Shown: positions 1-7,445 of the stretch, in pieces
Layout: every line of letters starts with the position of its first letter
Numbering within the stretch: position 1 is the first letter of the stretch
Source of the DNA: Fidelibacterota bacterium
Lineage (GTDB): Bacteria > Fidelibacterota > UBA8477
Direction of reading: 5' to 3'
Length of the DNA: 14,335 nt
NCBI GenBank assembly: GCA_021734045.1
Contig: JAIPJR010000066.1
Coordinates: forward strand, 1 to 14,335
Translations under genes and position numbers: made by a program
Notes under the pieces: generated by a model
Database searches by the model: none
What the model was told of the DNA's origin: nothing
What the model saw: only the letters and a program-made list of their open reading frames with translations

Positions 1-431
1 GCGGTCATTTGGCTTTTTCCATCCACGACACTGTACTCAGAGATGGTGTGGCTCAGGCGCCAGCTTATGAAAGTTTTGCCAGCAGACGTTGTCCACACGC
101 CGGAAGCACCCCGGTAACCCGGCGGAACCTTTAGATAATACCAATCGGGCCATTGATGCCCGGGTATCCGTATCCACACACCATCCGGTTGAGAGGAGAT
201 GCCCGCCAGACCGCGGATTTCAGGATGTAATGGTTCATTTTGAATATCCATGAACGGACCATGTATCATCGCCAGCCGGGAAAGAATGATGTCATTCTTA
301 CCCAAGTCAAACCGGTTCAGCGAATCCATCCAGGCAAAATGTGACTGAACGGAATCGGGACGAATCCAGGTTGTGGGTTGGGCTGTAGCCAGCGAGATCA
401 GCAATAATGGGATGAGATGGTTAAGATTCAT
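1..431 (-). CDS. Secreted protein of unknown function, N-terminal part
   Basis: This reading frame starts at an ATG at 431 and stays open to the left edge, giving about 143 residues, so the C-terminus is missing. Residues 1-18 look like a Sec signal peptide: a short polar start, a Leu/Ile-rich core, then Ala-Thr-Ala-Gln as a likely cleavage site. The mature part is rich in Trp, Tyr, Pro and Gly (for example WIRIPGHQWPDWYYLKVPPG) and looks like an extracytoplasmic beta-rich domain. I do not recognise a family. The ATG overlaps the uvrC stop as ATGA (428-431), which argues for translational coupling and supports this start. The functional link to uvrC is obscure and the gene may simply share the transcript. 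The frame is well supported by its length, signal peptide and coupling; the function is unknown. Confidence 0.75.
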   Translation of the reverse strand, partial: MNLNHLIPLLLISLATAQPTTWIRPDSVQSHFAWMDSLNRFDLGKNDIILSRLAMIHGPFMDIQNEPLHPEIRGLAGISSQPDGVWIRIPGHQWPDWYYLKVPPGYRGASGVWTTSAGKTFISWRLSHTISEYSVVDGKSQMT

Positions 432-2275
432 GAAAGCGCGTTCTTGATGCGTTCAGCTTGTGCCCTTGAAATGCCCGGGACCGCCATGATTTCTTCCACC
501 GTTGCGTTCTTGATGCGCTGCACTGATTTGAAGTGCTGAATTAGTGCCTGTCTTCGTTTGGTACCAATCCCCGGAATAGTGTCGAGCGCTGATATCACCA
601 TCTTTTTCCCCCGCCGTTTACGCTGAAAGGTAATGGCAAAGCGATGGGCTTCATCGCGGATTCTGCGTAGTAAAATCACCGAGGGTGAGGTTTTGGGCAG
701 GCCAAGCGGTGCCGCGTGACCCGGAATAAAGACCTCTTCCAGGCGTTTGGCAAGGCCGAGAATGGGAATGTGGTCCAGTCCCAATTGCGTGAGAACCGAC
801 TTTGCAGCGGATAATTGTCCCTTTCCACCGTCAATAAGAATCAGATCCGGTTCGGGCAACGCTTCCGCTTTCACCCGGGAATAGCGACGATGTACCACCT
901 CCCGCATACTGGCAAAGTCATCAATGCCCTGCACTGTTTTAATCTGAAATTTCCGATACTCTTTTTTCGCCGGCTTGGCGTCAATAAAACAGACCATGGA
1001 TGCGACTGTTTCGGTACCCCCCAGATGGGAAATATCAAATCCTTCGATGCGCCGGGGTGGTCCGTTCAATTGCATATCATCCTGGAGTGCACGCACCATT
1101 TTAGGGATAAATTCCACTTTCAACTTTTGTTGCGCCACCAGCTCTGCCAGCATCAGTTCTGCATTGCGCTCACCCAATTTCAGTAAATTTTTCTTCTCAC
1201 CAATCTGGGGGACATGAAGATTGACTTTATAGCCAGCCTTCTCCCAAAGCCATTTTTCCACAATATCCCCGTCATCAACCGGTGCAGGTACCAGAATTTC
1301 CCGAGGTATATGAACTGTGTCCGTATAAAGGCGCGTAAGCAATTGTCCCAGCAAGGCGCCCTCCGCCTCTTCATCCGCATTTTTAAAGAAAAAGTGCTCT
1401 TTGCCAATCAGCTTGCCATTGCGAATGCGTAGTAACATACCCACCGCCAGATTCTCCTGCCGCGCCAGAGTAACCACATCACGGTCGTTAAAATCGCTGG
1501 TCTTTAAGCGTTGTTTGGCGGCGTAATTCCGTACGGCATTCAACTGATCCCGAAACCGAGCCGCCTCTTCAAACACCAGATTATCCGAAGCCTGGCGCAT
1601 GTGGGTCTCCAACCACTGCTCTACCGGTATTGTATCCCCTTTCAGAAATGCCTCCACCCGGTTAATCATCTCACCGTATTCCGATTTGGAAATCAGACCC
1701 TGACACGGACCATCGCAACGTTTAATGTGATAATCCAGGCAAAGCTGAATCTTGTTTTTTGCAATCGCCTCATCGGTGATGTTGTATTTGCAGGACCGGA
1801 TGGTGAAGATGTTACGAATCACCGCCAGGCTGGCTCGCAGGGATTTAACATTGGTGTAAGGACCGTAGTAGATTGAGCCGTCCTTCTGAATAGTCCGAGT
1901 CACGAATACTTGTGGATAGTCTTCGTTGGTGATGCGGATGTAGGGATAGGATTTATCATCGCGGAGGTCCACATTGTATTTGGGATGGTGCTCTTTTATC
2001 AGCGTGGCTTCGGTAAGCAGCGCATCCACATCGCTCCGGGTAACAATGGTCTCCAGATCCCAGATACGAGAGACCAATAGCGCCGTTTTGGCATTGTCCG
2101 GTGTGCCGGTGAAATAGGAACGCACGCGGTTACGCAAGACTTTTGCTTTACCGATGTAAATGATTTTTCCCTGCTGATTTTTATAAAAATAAACGCCGGG
2201 CGATTTGGGTAACCGTTTCAATTTTTCCCAAATGGGCGCTTCGGGCGCTGGTAGTCCTGTACGGGGCATGGTCAT
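428..2275 (-). CDS. uvrC: Excinuclease ABC subunit C (UvrC)
   Basis: UvrC is the nuclease of UvrABC nucleotide excision repair and cuts on both sides of a bulky DNA lesion. At 615 residues it has normal length. The N-terminal GIY-YIG domain shows GVY (27-29), YIG (40-42) and the conserved TEATLIKEHHPKYN block (88-101), and makes the 3' incision. Four cysteines (162, 179, 187, 191) match the Fe-S cluster site reported for UvrC. A UVR motif that contacts UvrB lies around 225-255. The RNase H-like domain for the 5' cut has EGFDISH (Asp413), LILIDGGKGQL (Asp482) and DEAHRFA (His544). A tandem helix-hairpin-helix DNA-binding region ends the protein (about 563-615). The start at 2275 has no clear Shine-Dalgarno; a second ATG two codons later is possible. 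It lies 15 bases after the VOC protein gene and overlaps the next gene as ATGA, so it sits inside an operon. Confidence 0.98.
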   Translation of the reverse strand: MTMPRTGLPAPEAPIWEKLKRLPKSPGVYFYKNQQGKIIYIGKAKVLRNRVRSYFTGTPDNAKTALLVSRIWDLETIVTRSDVDALLTEATLIKEHHPKYNVDLRDDKSYPYIRITNEDYPQVFVTRTIQKDGSIYYGPYTNVKSLRASLAVIRNIFTIRSCKYNITDEAIAKNKIQLCLDYHIKRCDGPCQGLISKSEYGEMINRVEAFLKGDTIPVEQWLETHMRQASDNLVFEEAARFRDQLNAVRNYAAKQRLKTSDFNDRDVVTLARQENLAVGMLLRIRNGKLIGKEHFFFKNADEEAEGALLGQLLTRLYTDTVHIPREILVPAPVDDGDIVEKWLWEKAGYKVNLHVPQIGEKKNLLKLGERNAELMLAELVAQQKLKVEFIPKMVRALQDDMQLNGPPRRIEGFDISHLGGTETVASMVCFIDAKPAKKEYRKFQIKTVQGIDDFASMREVVHRRYSRVKAEALPEPDLILIDGGKGQLSAAKSVLTQLGLDHIPILGLAKRLEEVFIPGHAAPLGLPKTSPSVILLRRIRDEAHRFAITFQRKRRGKKMVISALDTIPGIGTKRRQALIQHFKSVQRIKNATVEEIMAVPGISRAQAERIKNALS

Positions 2276-2290
2276 ACGGGCGAGATATAC

Positions 2291-2704
2291 TCAGGCGTTG
2301 GCGGATTGTTCACTTAATTCGATGAGCACACCACCGGTAGATTTGGGGTGGATAAAAATGATTCGTTTGCCATGGGCACCAGGAACCGGTGAGTCGGTGG
2401 TGAACTGGATTCCGGTTTGCCTTAGCTTGAATACCATTGCATCCAGACCTTCCACGCTCAAGGCGATATGATGCAGACCGGGGCCACGCTTCTCTATAAA
2501 CCGCGCAACACCGGATTCAGCATTCAACGGCTCCAACACCTCCAGGCTCGTTCCCTGCACGGGGTAAAAATGGGTTGTCACCCCCTCACGCTCTACCACT
2601 TCACTGCCGGCAAACGCGATTCCCAGTAACGTCTCAAAAAAATGGCGAAATCCATCGGGGTCCTGCGTTGCAATGGCGATATGGTCGATAGATTTAATCT
2701 TCAT
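2291..2704 (-). CDS. mce: Methylmalonyl-CoA epimerase-like VOC protein
   Basis: A 137-residue protein of the vicinal oxygen chelate fold, close to methylmalonyl-CoA epimerase, which interconverts the R and S forms of methylmalonyl-CoA in propionate metabolism. The two beta-alpha-beta-beta-beta modules are visible. The expected metal ligands are present: His8 in DHIAIA, Glu55 in SLEVLEP, His79 in GLHHIAL and Glu129 in VLIELSE. The length and the GPGLHHIAL signature fit the epimerase family well. No methylmalonyl-CoA mutase or propionyl-CoA carboxylase gene is in the window, so the substrate rests on family resemblance. The ATG at 2704 overlaps the preceding gene by 11 bases, which suggests translational coupling. 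The stop is TGA, and uvrC begins 15 bases further on in the same reading frame. A related VOC isomerase or lyase with another substrate remains possible. Confidence 0.88.
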   Translation of the reverse strand: MKIKSIDHIAIATQDPDGFRHFFETLLGIAFAGSEVVEREGVTTHFYPVQGTSLEVLEPLNAESGVARFIEKRGPGLHHIALSVEGLDAMVFKLRQTGIQFTTDSPVPGAHGKRIIFIHPKSTGGVLIELSEQSANA

Positions 2705-3251
2705 GGCGCTCCAATGGAAAGTAGTAATCTACCCATTCACCGGTTTCCTGGCGATGATAAATTTCAAGAACCGGACCTGAAAATGATAGTTTACTCGCCT
2801 CGAGCCAGCGTTCTGCCGCCGGGTAGATTTTAAACTGACCGATAATAGGTGATCCTGCGAATGTCCCGTGCAGCGCTGGCTTTTCCTCGATGTGCCGGAT
2901 TGATAAATTTGCCGGAATTGCGTTAGTATCCGAGAGCATTACTCCCACAAATGCCACCAGAGAATCGGATACCACCAGTTTGGGATTGTCGAAATAGAGG
3001 CCACAAATGCCACTCACCTGCGATGCATCATCGACGAGGTCGGGAAAATGTAATTCTGCGTAATCCAAAATTTCCCGGTAGGGTGCGTGAAACCACTTGC
3101 CGGCCATCACGATTTCGGGTTGGTCACCCAGACTCAATTCAACCCGCTTGAAAGCGCCCAACCACCAGGCCAGGATGAGAATAACCAGAACGAGAATTGC
3201 CAAAAAAATGGTGAAGCGCTTGATTCTTACCGAAATCTCAGATATACTCAA
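2694..3251 (-). CDS. Membrane-anchored GyrI-like domain protein (TEX264-like layout)
   Basis: A 185-residue protein with one N-terminal transmembrane helix (about residues 13-31, FTIFLAILVLVILILAWWL) after a short basic segment. A soluble domain of about 150 residues follows. Its end, GPVLEIYHRQETGEWVDYYFPLE (159-181), and the duplicated alpha/beta pattern match the GyrI-like/SOUL small-molecule-binding superfamily, as in AraC-type effector-binding domains and eukaryotic TEX264. No catalytic residues can be named; such domains bind hydrophobic small molecules or act as inhibitors. The frame opens with TTG at 3251, and the in-frame stop upstream is at 3273-3275, so the start is uncertain but must lie close by, ahead of the helix. 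It sits 59 bases after dacB and overlaps the epimerase gene by 11 bases. The fold call is fairly confident; the function is unknown. Confidence 0.8.
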   Translation of the reverse strand: MSISEISVRIKRFTIFLAILVLVILILAWWLGAFKRVELSLGDQPEIVMAGKWFHAPYREILDYAELHFPDLVDDASQVSGICGLYFDNPKLVVSDSLVAFVGVMLSDTNAIPANLSIRHIEEKPALHGTFAGSPIIGQFKIYPAAERWLEASKLSFSGPVLEIYHRQETGEWVDYYFPLERHED

Positions 3252-3310
3252 TTTCAGATATACCCCAGTTGCTCACCTTGATAACCGACTGCCGTCATCT
3301 TTCACCCGGA

Positions 3311-4831
3311 TTATTCATCCATGGTCACCAGGATATTACAAATCCGGTCCTGCAGGTAATTCGCCCAGGAGGTGGGCACAGTGTAGTGATTCACCATCAG
3401 GCTGAAAATGACAGGCTCTTCCTGCATCGTCCACAAATAGCCACTGAGACTCCTGACATAGGAAATGTACCCGGTTTTTGCGCGTACCCGGCCGGCGGCG
3501 GCCATTCCTTTCATGCGGTTTTCCGTGGTGCCGTCCACCCCCGCCTGGGGTAGCGAGACGATGAATAAGTCCCGGTCCGGATGGTCCCACATCATTTGTA
3601 GCAGGGAAACCGTTGTATTGGGAGAGACCAAATCCAGGCGTGATAAGCCGGAACCATCCCGGATCGTCAGGTTTCGGGTATCCATACCCAGGGAATCGTA
3701 CAATGCCATCTGCACCTTGATACCTTCCCTATCCGTACCCTTTTCACCAAATTCAGCCCCCAACGTACGCTGCAGCGTTTCAGCAATGAAATTCTGACTG
3801 GGTTTGTTCACCTTCTCAATAATGTCCCACATGGGATGAGAATTGTGGGTAAAAAGCGGCTGGTAGCGCCCGTAATCCGGTGTAGCCATCCAATCGTCCA
3901 CATCCACCGGTTCTCCTCCAACTTCGATGCCGTTGCGCTCCAGATATTGCTTCAGGACATACACGGTGAACAGCGTGGGATTTTCCACTGTCAGCGCATC
4001 CCAACCCACGCTATCCGCCTGGCTCCATACACCTTTGTACCAGCCTTCGTTTTTAGCACGCTTCCGCCAGTTGTTGTACTTGGTTGCCGAATCGGGACCC
4101 ACCGTGATGAGTGAATCTTCCACCGTCAGATAATCGGTGTCGGGATACGGAATGATTTCCACCGGTTCACCAATCTTGCTGGGAACGATTTTGTGGTCTA
4201 TGTAATTTTCATTGAAAGAGAGTCCGGAAATCTGCGCGCCGTAGTAGTACGGTTCATCGTCCCAGCTCCAGCCATACCCCAACGGTTCATCCTCAAAAAT
4301 ATTGTCATCCCCCACGATTGCACCGTTGATTTTTTTAATTCCACGGGCTTTCAGTGAATCGGCAAACCGGATAAAAAGCGAATCATAATTGTCGTCATGA
4401 AACCGCCAGGACCAGGTGGGATCAGCGCTCCCCTGCACGAACAAATTCCCATTCAAAACCCCCTGTTCATCAATTTTCCCGTCGGTCCAAAAGGTGGTTT
4501 CGTAGGTGTACTCGGGCCCCAGCATACAAAGCGCTGCCGCGGTGGTGTAGAGCTTCATGTTGGAGGCCGGCATGAACATCTTCCCTGCATTCCGTTCGTA
4601 AATCACTTCACCGGTGGTGGCACGGACCACTTTCACCCCCCAATAAGCCATGTCAAACGGCGAATTATTGAGCAGGGTATCAATCTGGTATGCAGCTTCT
4701 TCATACTGATTCCGCAGTAATTTGACCTTTTTTACCGGTGTGGCATTGTGGGTATATGAACATGCCCCCAAAACTATCACCAGCCCCATTATCACGAATC
4801 CCCGGAACAATCTTTCATTACTCAATCTCAC
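3311..4831 (-). CDS. dacB: D-alanyl-D-alanine carboxypeptidase/endopeptidase, PBP4 (peptidase S13), lipoprotein
   Basis: A class C low-molecular-weight penicillin-binding protein that trims the terminal D-Ala from peptidoglycan stem peptides or opens D-Ala-mDAP cross-links outside the cytoplasm. At 506 residues it matches the S13 family. All three active-site motifs are present: SNMK (Ser90 nucleophile, Lys93), SQN (345-347) and KTG (452-454). The family-typical DGSGLSR lies at 392-398, and the large insert between the first two motifs is present. The N-terminus is a type II signal peptide: hydrophobic residues 11-21, then LGAC with Cys24 as the probable lipidation site, so the enzyme is probably membrane-tethered. 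The start is GTG at 4831, chosen because GAGAGG lies about 7 bases upstream and an overlapping ATG frame closes at once. It follows the DgcA-like gene by 91 bases, which suits a role in turnover of D-amino-acid-containing peptides. Confidence 0.96.
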   Translation of the reverse strand: MRLSNERLFRGFVIMGLVIVLGACSYTHNATPVKKVKLLRNQYEEAAYQIDTLLNNSPFDMAYWGVKVVRATTGEVIYERNAGKMFMPASNMKLYTTAAALCMLGPEYTYETTFWTDGKIDEQGVLNGNLFVQGSADPTWSWRFHDDNYDSLFIRFADSLKARGIKKINGAIVGDDNIFEDEPLGYGWSWDDEPYYYGAQISGLSFNENYIDHKIVPSKIGEPVEIIPYPDTDYLTVEDSLITVGPDSATKYNNWRKRAKNEGWYKGVWSQADSVGWDALTVENPTLFTVYVLKQYLERNGIEVGGEPVDVDDWMATPDYGRYQPLFTHNSHPMWDIIEKVNKPSQNFIAETLQRTLGAEFGEKGTDREGIKVQMALYDSLGMDTRNLTIRDGSGLSRLDLVSPNTTVSLLQMMWDHPDRDLFIVSLPQAGVDGTTENRMKGMAAAGRVRAKTGYISYVRSLSGYLWTMQEEPVIFSLMVNHYTVPTSWANYLQDRICNILVTMDE

Positions 4832-4922
4832 AGTTCATCCTCTCTTTTGTCAGCTTTCTCGATTGTCTTCCACCCGTTGGCCATGTTAGCGGCAATCAAA
4901 TAATGCAAAAATCCATTACACC

Positions 4923-5942
4923 TTACCGGGGATGTACACCGAGACCCGGTTCATTTCCCAGAATCAATTTTCCAGCGTCATTACCCACACCCAGGTAGGG
5001 ATCGTTGGCGATTAACACATTGCCATCCAGGTCCAGCCAGCGCATAAAGCCACCCAACTGGGCTGCTGCAGAGATGCCCACAGAGGATTCCACCATGCAG
5101 CCCATCATTAAATCCATCCCATGCTTTTGTGCCAGGGCTACCATTTTTCGGGCATTGGTGAGGCCACCACATTTCATGAGTTTGATGTTAATGCCGTGAT
5201 AAACACCCGCCAGAGCCGGTACATCCTCTGGCCGCACCGAATTTTCATCAGCCACAACCGGAAGCGGCGACCAATCATACAGTTTCGCGATATCGTCCAG
5301 TTGGTCCGCCGGCATGGGTTGCTCGATGAATTCCACATTCTCCCCTGCCAACCATTCGATGTGACGCTTGGCCTCGTCCACAGTCTTCCAGCCTTCGTTG
5401 GCATCCACCCGTATCACCTTGTCCGTGTGTTTCCGGATGGTGTCCATGATCGCCTTATCATTGGGCGTGCCCAGCTTGATTTTGAGAATGGGGTAGGAAA
5501 CCGCCTCTTCCAATTTCACCGGAATCATGTCCAGTTCGGAAATGCCGATGGTGTAGGATGACACCGGTAGGTTGGTTCCCGCACCAAAAATCTCATACAA
5601 GGGTTTACCTAATCGCTTGCCACACAGGTCCCAGAACGCCATATCCAAACCCGCCTGAAGGGCATAACTGTCGGGAAACAGCGCTTCCAAAGATGCCTGA
5701 CGCACCTCCGAAGCCTCCACCGGCAAGGATTCAATTTCTGAGGTCATATTCTCCAGATACTGCACAACCCGGTCTTTGGAATCATGGTAGCGCTTATTGG
5801 GCGCCGCTTCCCCAAAACCCGTGTGTTCCCCATCTGAAATTTTCACAATCACCACATCGTAATAGGATTCGGCACTACGCGCGATTTTAAATTCGAACTT
5901 GGTGGTGATGCGTTTCACCTCCCAACTCAATGATAATGTCAT
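4923..5942 (-). CDS. dgcA: Enolase-superfamily dipeptide epimerase / N-acetyl-D-glutamate racemase (DgcA-like)
   Basis: A member of the muconate-lactonizing-enzyme subgroup of the enolase superfamily. From the ATG at 5942 it has 339 residues: a capping domain (1 to about 120) and a beta/alpha barrel. Visible active-site elements are the catalytic KIK (154-156), metal ligands Asp180 (DANEGW), Glu207 (FIEQP) and Asp232 (ADEN), the second acid-base lysine in INIKLMKCGG (254-257), and GCMVESS (281-287). A C-terminal DLD (304-306) matches the DxD that binds the dipeptide amino group in L-Ala-D/L-Glu epimerases. Two roles are plausible: epimerising murein-derived L-Ala-D-Glu, or racemising N-acetyl-D-Glu as DgcA, which pairs with a DUF1611 protein as here. 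I chose 5942 over the upstream in-frame ATG at 6002 because GGGGAG lies about 4 bases before it. The longer form would overlap the preceding gene by 20 bases and add 20 non-family residues. Confidence 0.9.
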   Translation of the reverse strand: MTLSLSWEVKRITTKFEFKIARSAESYYDVVIVKISDGEHTGFGEAAPNKRYHDSKDRVVQYLENMTSEIESLPVEASEVRQASLEALFPDSYALQAGLDMAFWDLCGKRLGKPLYEIFGAGTNLPVSSYTIGISELDMIPVKLEEAVSYPILKIKLGTPNDKAIMDTIRKHTDKVIRVDANEGWKTVDEAKRHIEWLAGENVEFIEQPMPADQLDDIAKLYDWSPLPVVADENSVRPEDVPALAGVYHGINIKLMKCGGLTNARKMVALAQKHGMDLMMGCMVESSVGISAAAQLGGFMRWLDLDGNVLIANDPYLGVGNDAGKLILGNEPGLGVHPR

Positions 5943-5982
5943 GGTACTCCCCGTTTCGGGTTCGTGTTTTTCAAAACGCTGA

Positions 5983-7026
5983 TTATCGGCCCCGGAAATC
6001 ACGCTTCAAAGTCAATGCCACCGCGTCAGCCACCTGGCCGGTGGGTTGACGAACCATATCCTCTACCGGCAGATGGACCAGGCGGCGGATTTGGGCGATG
6101 GATGGTGCGATTTCATCCTGCAGAAGGTCTTTGGAATAAAGATTCACACCCAGCACCCGGGCCTCTTTAAATGGTGAAAGCAACGTCTCGTGCAGGTTCG
6201 CAATAAATGCCAATGAAGGCAGCGGATGCCCATAATCATCAACCTGCCGGGAAGGTTGGTGTGCAATGACGAAATAATCGGGCATGCAGCCATGGATTAA
6301 CCCCATGGTGACGCCACTATACCCCTGATGGGTCACGGCGCCCTGACCTTCCACTAAAATTATCGGTGCTTCACCATCTACCTTGTCGATTTCCGCTTCA
6401 ATGGAACCGTTAATAAAGTCCGCGATCACGGCATCCACTGATACACCTCGCTCTGCAATGGCAATACCGGTCTGCCCGGTTCCAATAAATAGGGAATCCA
6501 CACCACGAGCCGCCAATTGGCTTTGCAGTTCCAGCGCCGTGGTCATTTTGCCGATATGGCTGTCCGAACCGATGGTGAGCAGGACCTTGCTTTTGCGCGC
6601 TTTCCAGTGTCCCCTGGCTACGGTCAACCCGGCCGGTGGTTTCCGCAAGTCCCAGATTTGATCCTGATATTGAGTAAACTCCGGATCGCCGGACAGAAAA
6701 TAGTGGAGCCCGCTCCACACCTGTAACCCCGCCCCCAATGCCGCTCGCACCGCCGGACGCCATTCCTCACTGAATCCACCCCCGATGGGCGCGATGCCAA
6801 TGACCATGACATCCGGCTCCAGCGCTAATCCATCTTCAATCGATGCCAGGATCGGAATGTCCCCACCATACCCCAGAACGGAAGCCACCGTTTTTCCTGC
6901 TTTGGTGCTGTCAATCACCGCCAGGACCTCCCGGGGACGGTAACGAATCAGACCGTTGGCGGTTTTGCTGGATAGTGGTCCCAGGCGATTTTCAGCGTAA
7001 AGAATAAAACGACGGGGTTCAGGCAT
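5983..7026 (-). CDS. dgcN: DUF1611 P-loop protein, DgcN-like
   Basis: A 347-residue protein of the DUF1611 family with the usual two parts. The N-terminal Rossmann-like domain (about 1-140) contains VIGIAPIGGG (75-84). The C-terminal P-loop domain has a Walker A-like TIGSDSHIGKMTT (151-163, Lys160) and a Walker B-like ILVEGQGA (223-230). From my knowledge of the literature, members named DgcN are reported to N-acetylate D-glutamate, after which DgcA racemises the product to N-acetyl-L-glutamate. The DgcA-type gene follows after 40 bases, so the pair is conserved here. The acetyl-transfer role is inferred from family and context, not from a residue I can point to. The ATG at 7026 has GGAG about 12 bases upstream. 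The 456-base gap before it probably holds the promoter. It does not look truncated or frameshifted. Confidence 0.87.
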   Translation of the reverse strand: MPEPRRFILYAENRLGPLSSKTANGLIRYRPREVLAVIDSTKAGKTVASVLGYGGDIPILASIEDGLALEPDVMVIGIAPIGGGFSEEWRPAVRAALGAGLQVWSGLHYFLSGDPEFTQYQDQIWDLRKPPAGLTVARGHWKARKSKVLLTIGSDSHIGKMTTALELQSQLAARGVDSLFIGTGQTGIAIAERGVSVDAVIADFINGSIEAEIDKVDGEAPIILVEGQGAVTHQGYSGVTMGLIHGCMPDYFVIAHQPSRQVDDYGHPLPSLAFIANLHETLLSPFKEARVLGVNLYSKDLLQDEIAPSIAQIRRLVHLPVEDMVRQPTGQVADAVALTLKRDFRGR

Positions 7027-7130
7027 TTTCAGTCAGCTCCATCCGGGCTCATTTTTGGTTGGCCGGAATCTAAATTCGTAAGGGATAGGTTTAGTAATGG
7101 AAAATGAAAAATATTTATCCAAATGAGCAT

Positions 7131-7152
7131 ACAGCAGGCAGTGCTCTGCTGT
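7131..7152. repeat. Perfect 7-bp stem hairpin upstream of dgcN
   Basis: ACAGCAG (7131-7137) pairs exactly with CTGCTGT (7146-7152) around an 8-base loop. On the plus strand it is followed by TTAAAATTTT, a poor terminator tail; on the minus strand no U-run follows. It lies about 105 bases before the DgcN-like start. It could be a leader structure, a weak terminator or an operator-like palindrome; the sequence does not decide. Confidence 0.4.
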
Positions 7153-7273
7153 TTAAAATTTTCCAGACCCTACGCCAATAAATTTTGTACGCAGTGGCAA
7201 TCTGATAAATCAGTCCTCAAGAATCTCAACCCGGGTTAACCGGAACCCGAAACGAAAGGGGAAGAGGTGTCAC

Positions 7274-7320
7274 ATGGCTTTAACCCAACCAGCTTGAAAG
7301 GATTTTTGGGATAAAGCCAT
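7274..7320. repeat. REP-like imperfect palindrome, 14-bp arms
   Basis: ATGGCTTTAACCCA (7274-7287) and TGGGATAAAGCCAT (7307-7320) are inverted copies with one mismatch around a 19-base loop. The GGCTTTAACCCA and TGGGATAAAGCC arms resemble interspersed palindromic elements I associate with some environmental bacterial genomes. That link is from memory and unverified. It lies 21 bases from the second palindrome, so both may belong to one composite element. Confidence 0.6.
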
Positions 7321-7341
7321 ATATCTGCTTGAAACCTAATA

Positions 7342-7361
7342 CCCCGGGATAAATCCCGGGG
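7342..7361. repeat. Perfect GC-rich palindrome, REP-like
   Basis: CCCCGGGA (7342-7349) and TCCCGGGG (7354-7361) pair perfectly around TAAA, and CTAG follows. A stem this strong downstream of selB could stop exonucleases or help end transcription, but there is no U-tract on either strand, so I do not call it an intrinsic terminator. The sequence style is typical of dispersed REP-type repeats. Confidence 0.65.
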
Positions 7362-7445
7362 CTAGAAAACGGTCATCCTTCCGGGATATTGCATCGATCA
7401 ACGGAGATAAAACATTCCGTGACCCACCATGGTTGCTCGCTGATT

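Noticed and set aside
1511-1876. 121-residue plus-strand frame opposite uvrC
   Set aside because: It lies wholly antisense to conserved uvrC sequence and shows no signal of its own.
2276-2293. The VOC gene and uvrC are in the same frame, separated by one TGA and five codons, in a genome with selA and selB; possible Sec fusion
   Set aside because: Both proteins are complete with normal family ends, the TGA sits after the last conserved element, and I see no SECIS-like hairpin right after it. An ordinary stop is far more likely.
4923-6002. Longer form of the epimerase starting at 6002
   Set aside because: The extra 20 residues do not resemble the family, the form would overlap dgcN by 20 bases, and the ATG at 5942 has a good GGGGAG about 4 bases upstream.
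7228-7249. AACCCGGGTT palindrome and CGGGTT/AACCCG hairpin, considered as a terminator or part of a tRNA
   Set aside because: The stem is short, with no U-run on either strand and no tRNA arms around it.
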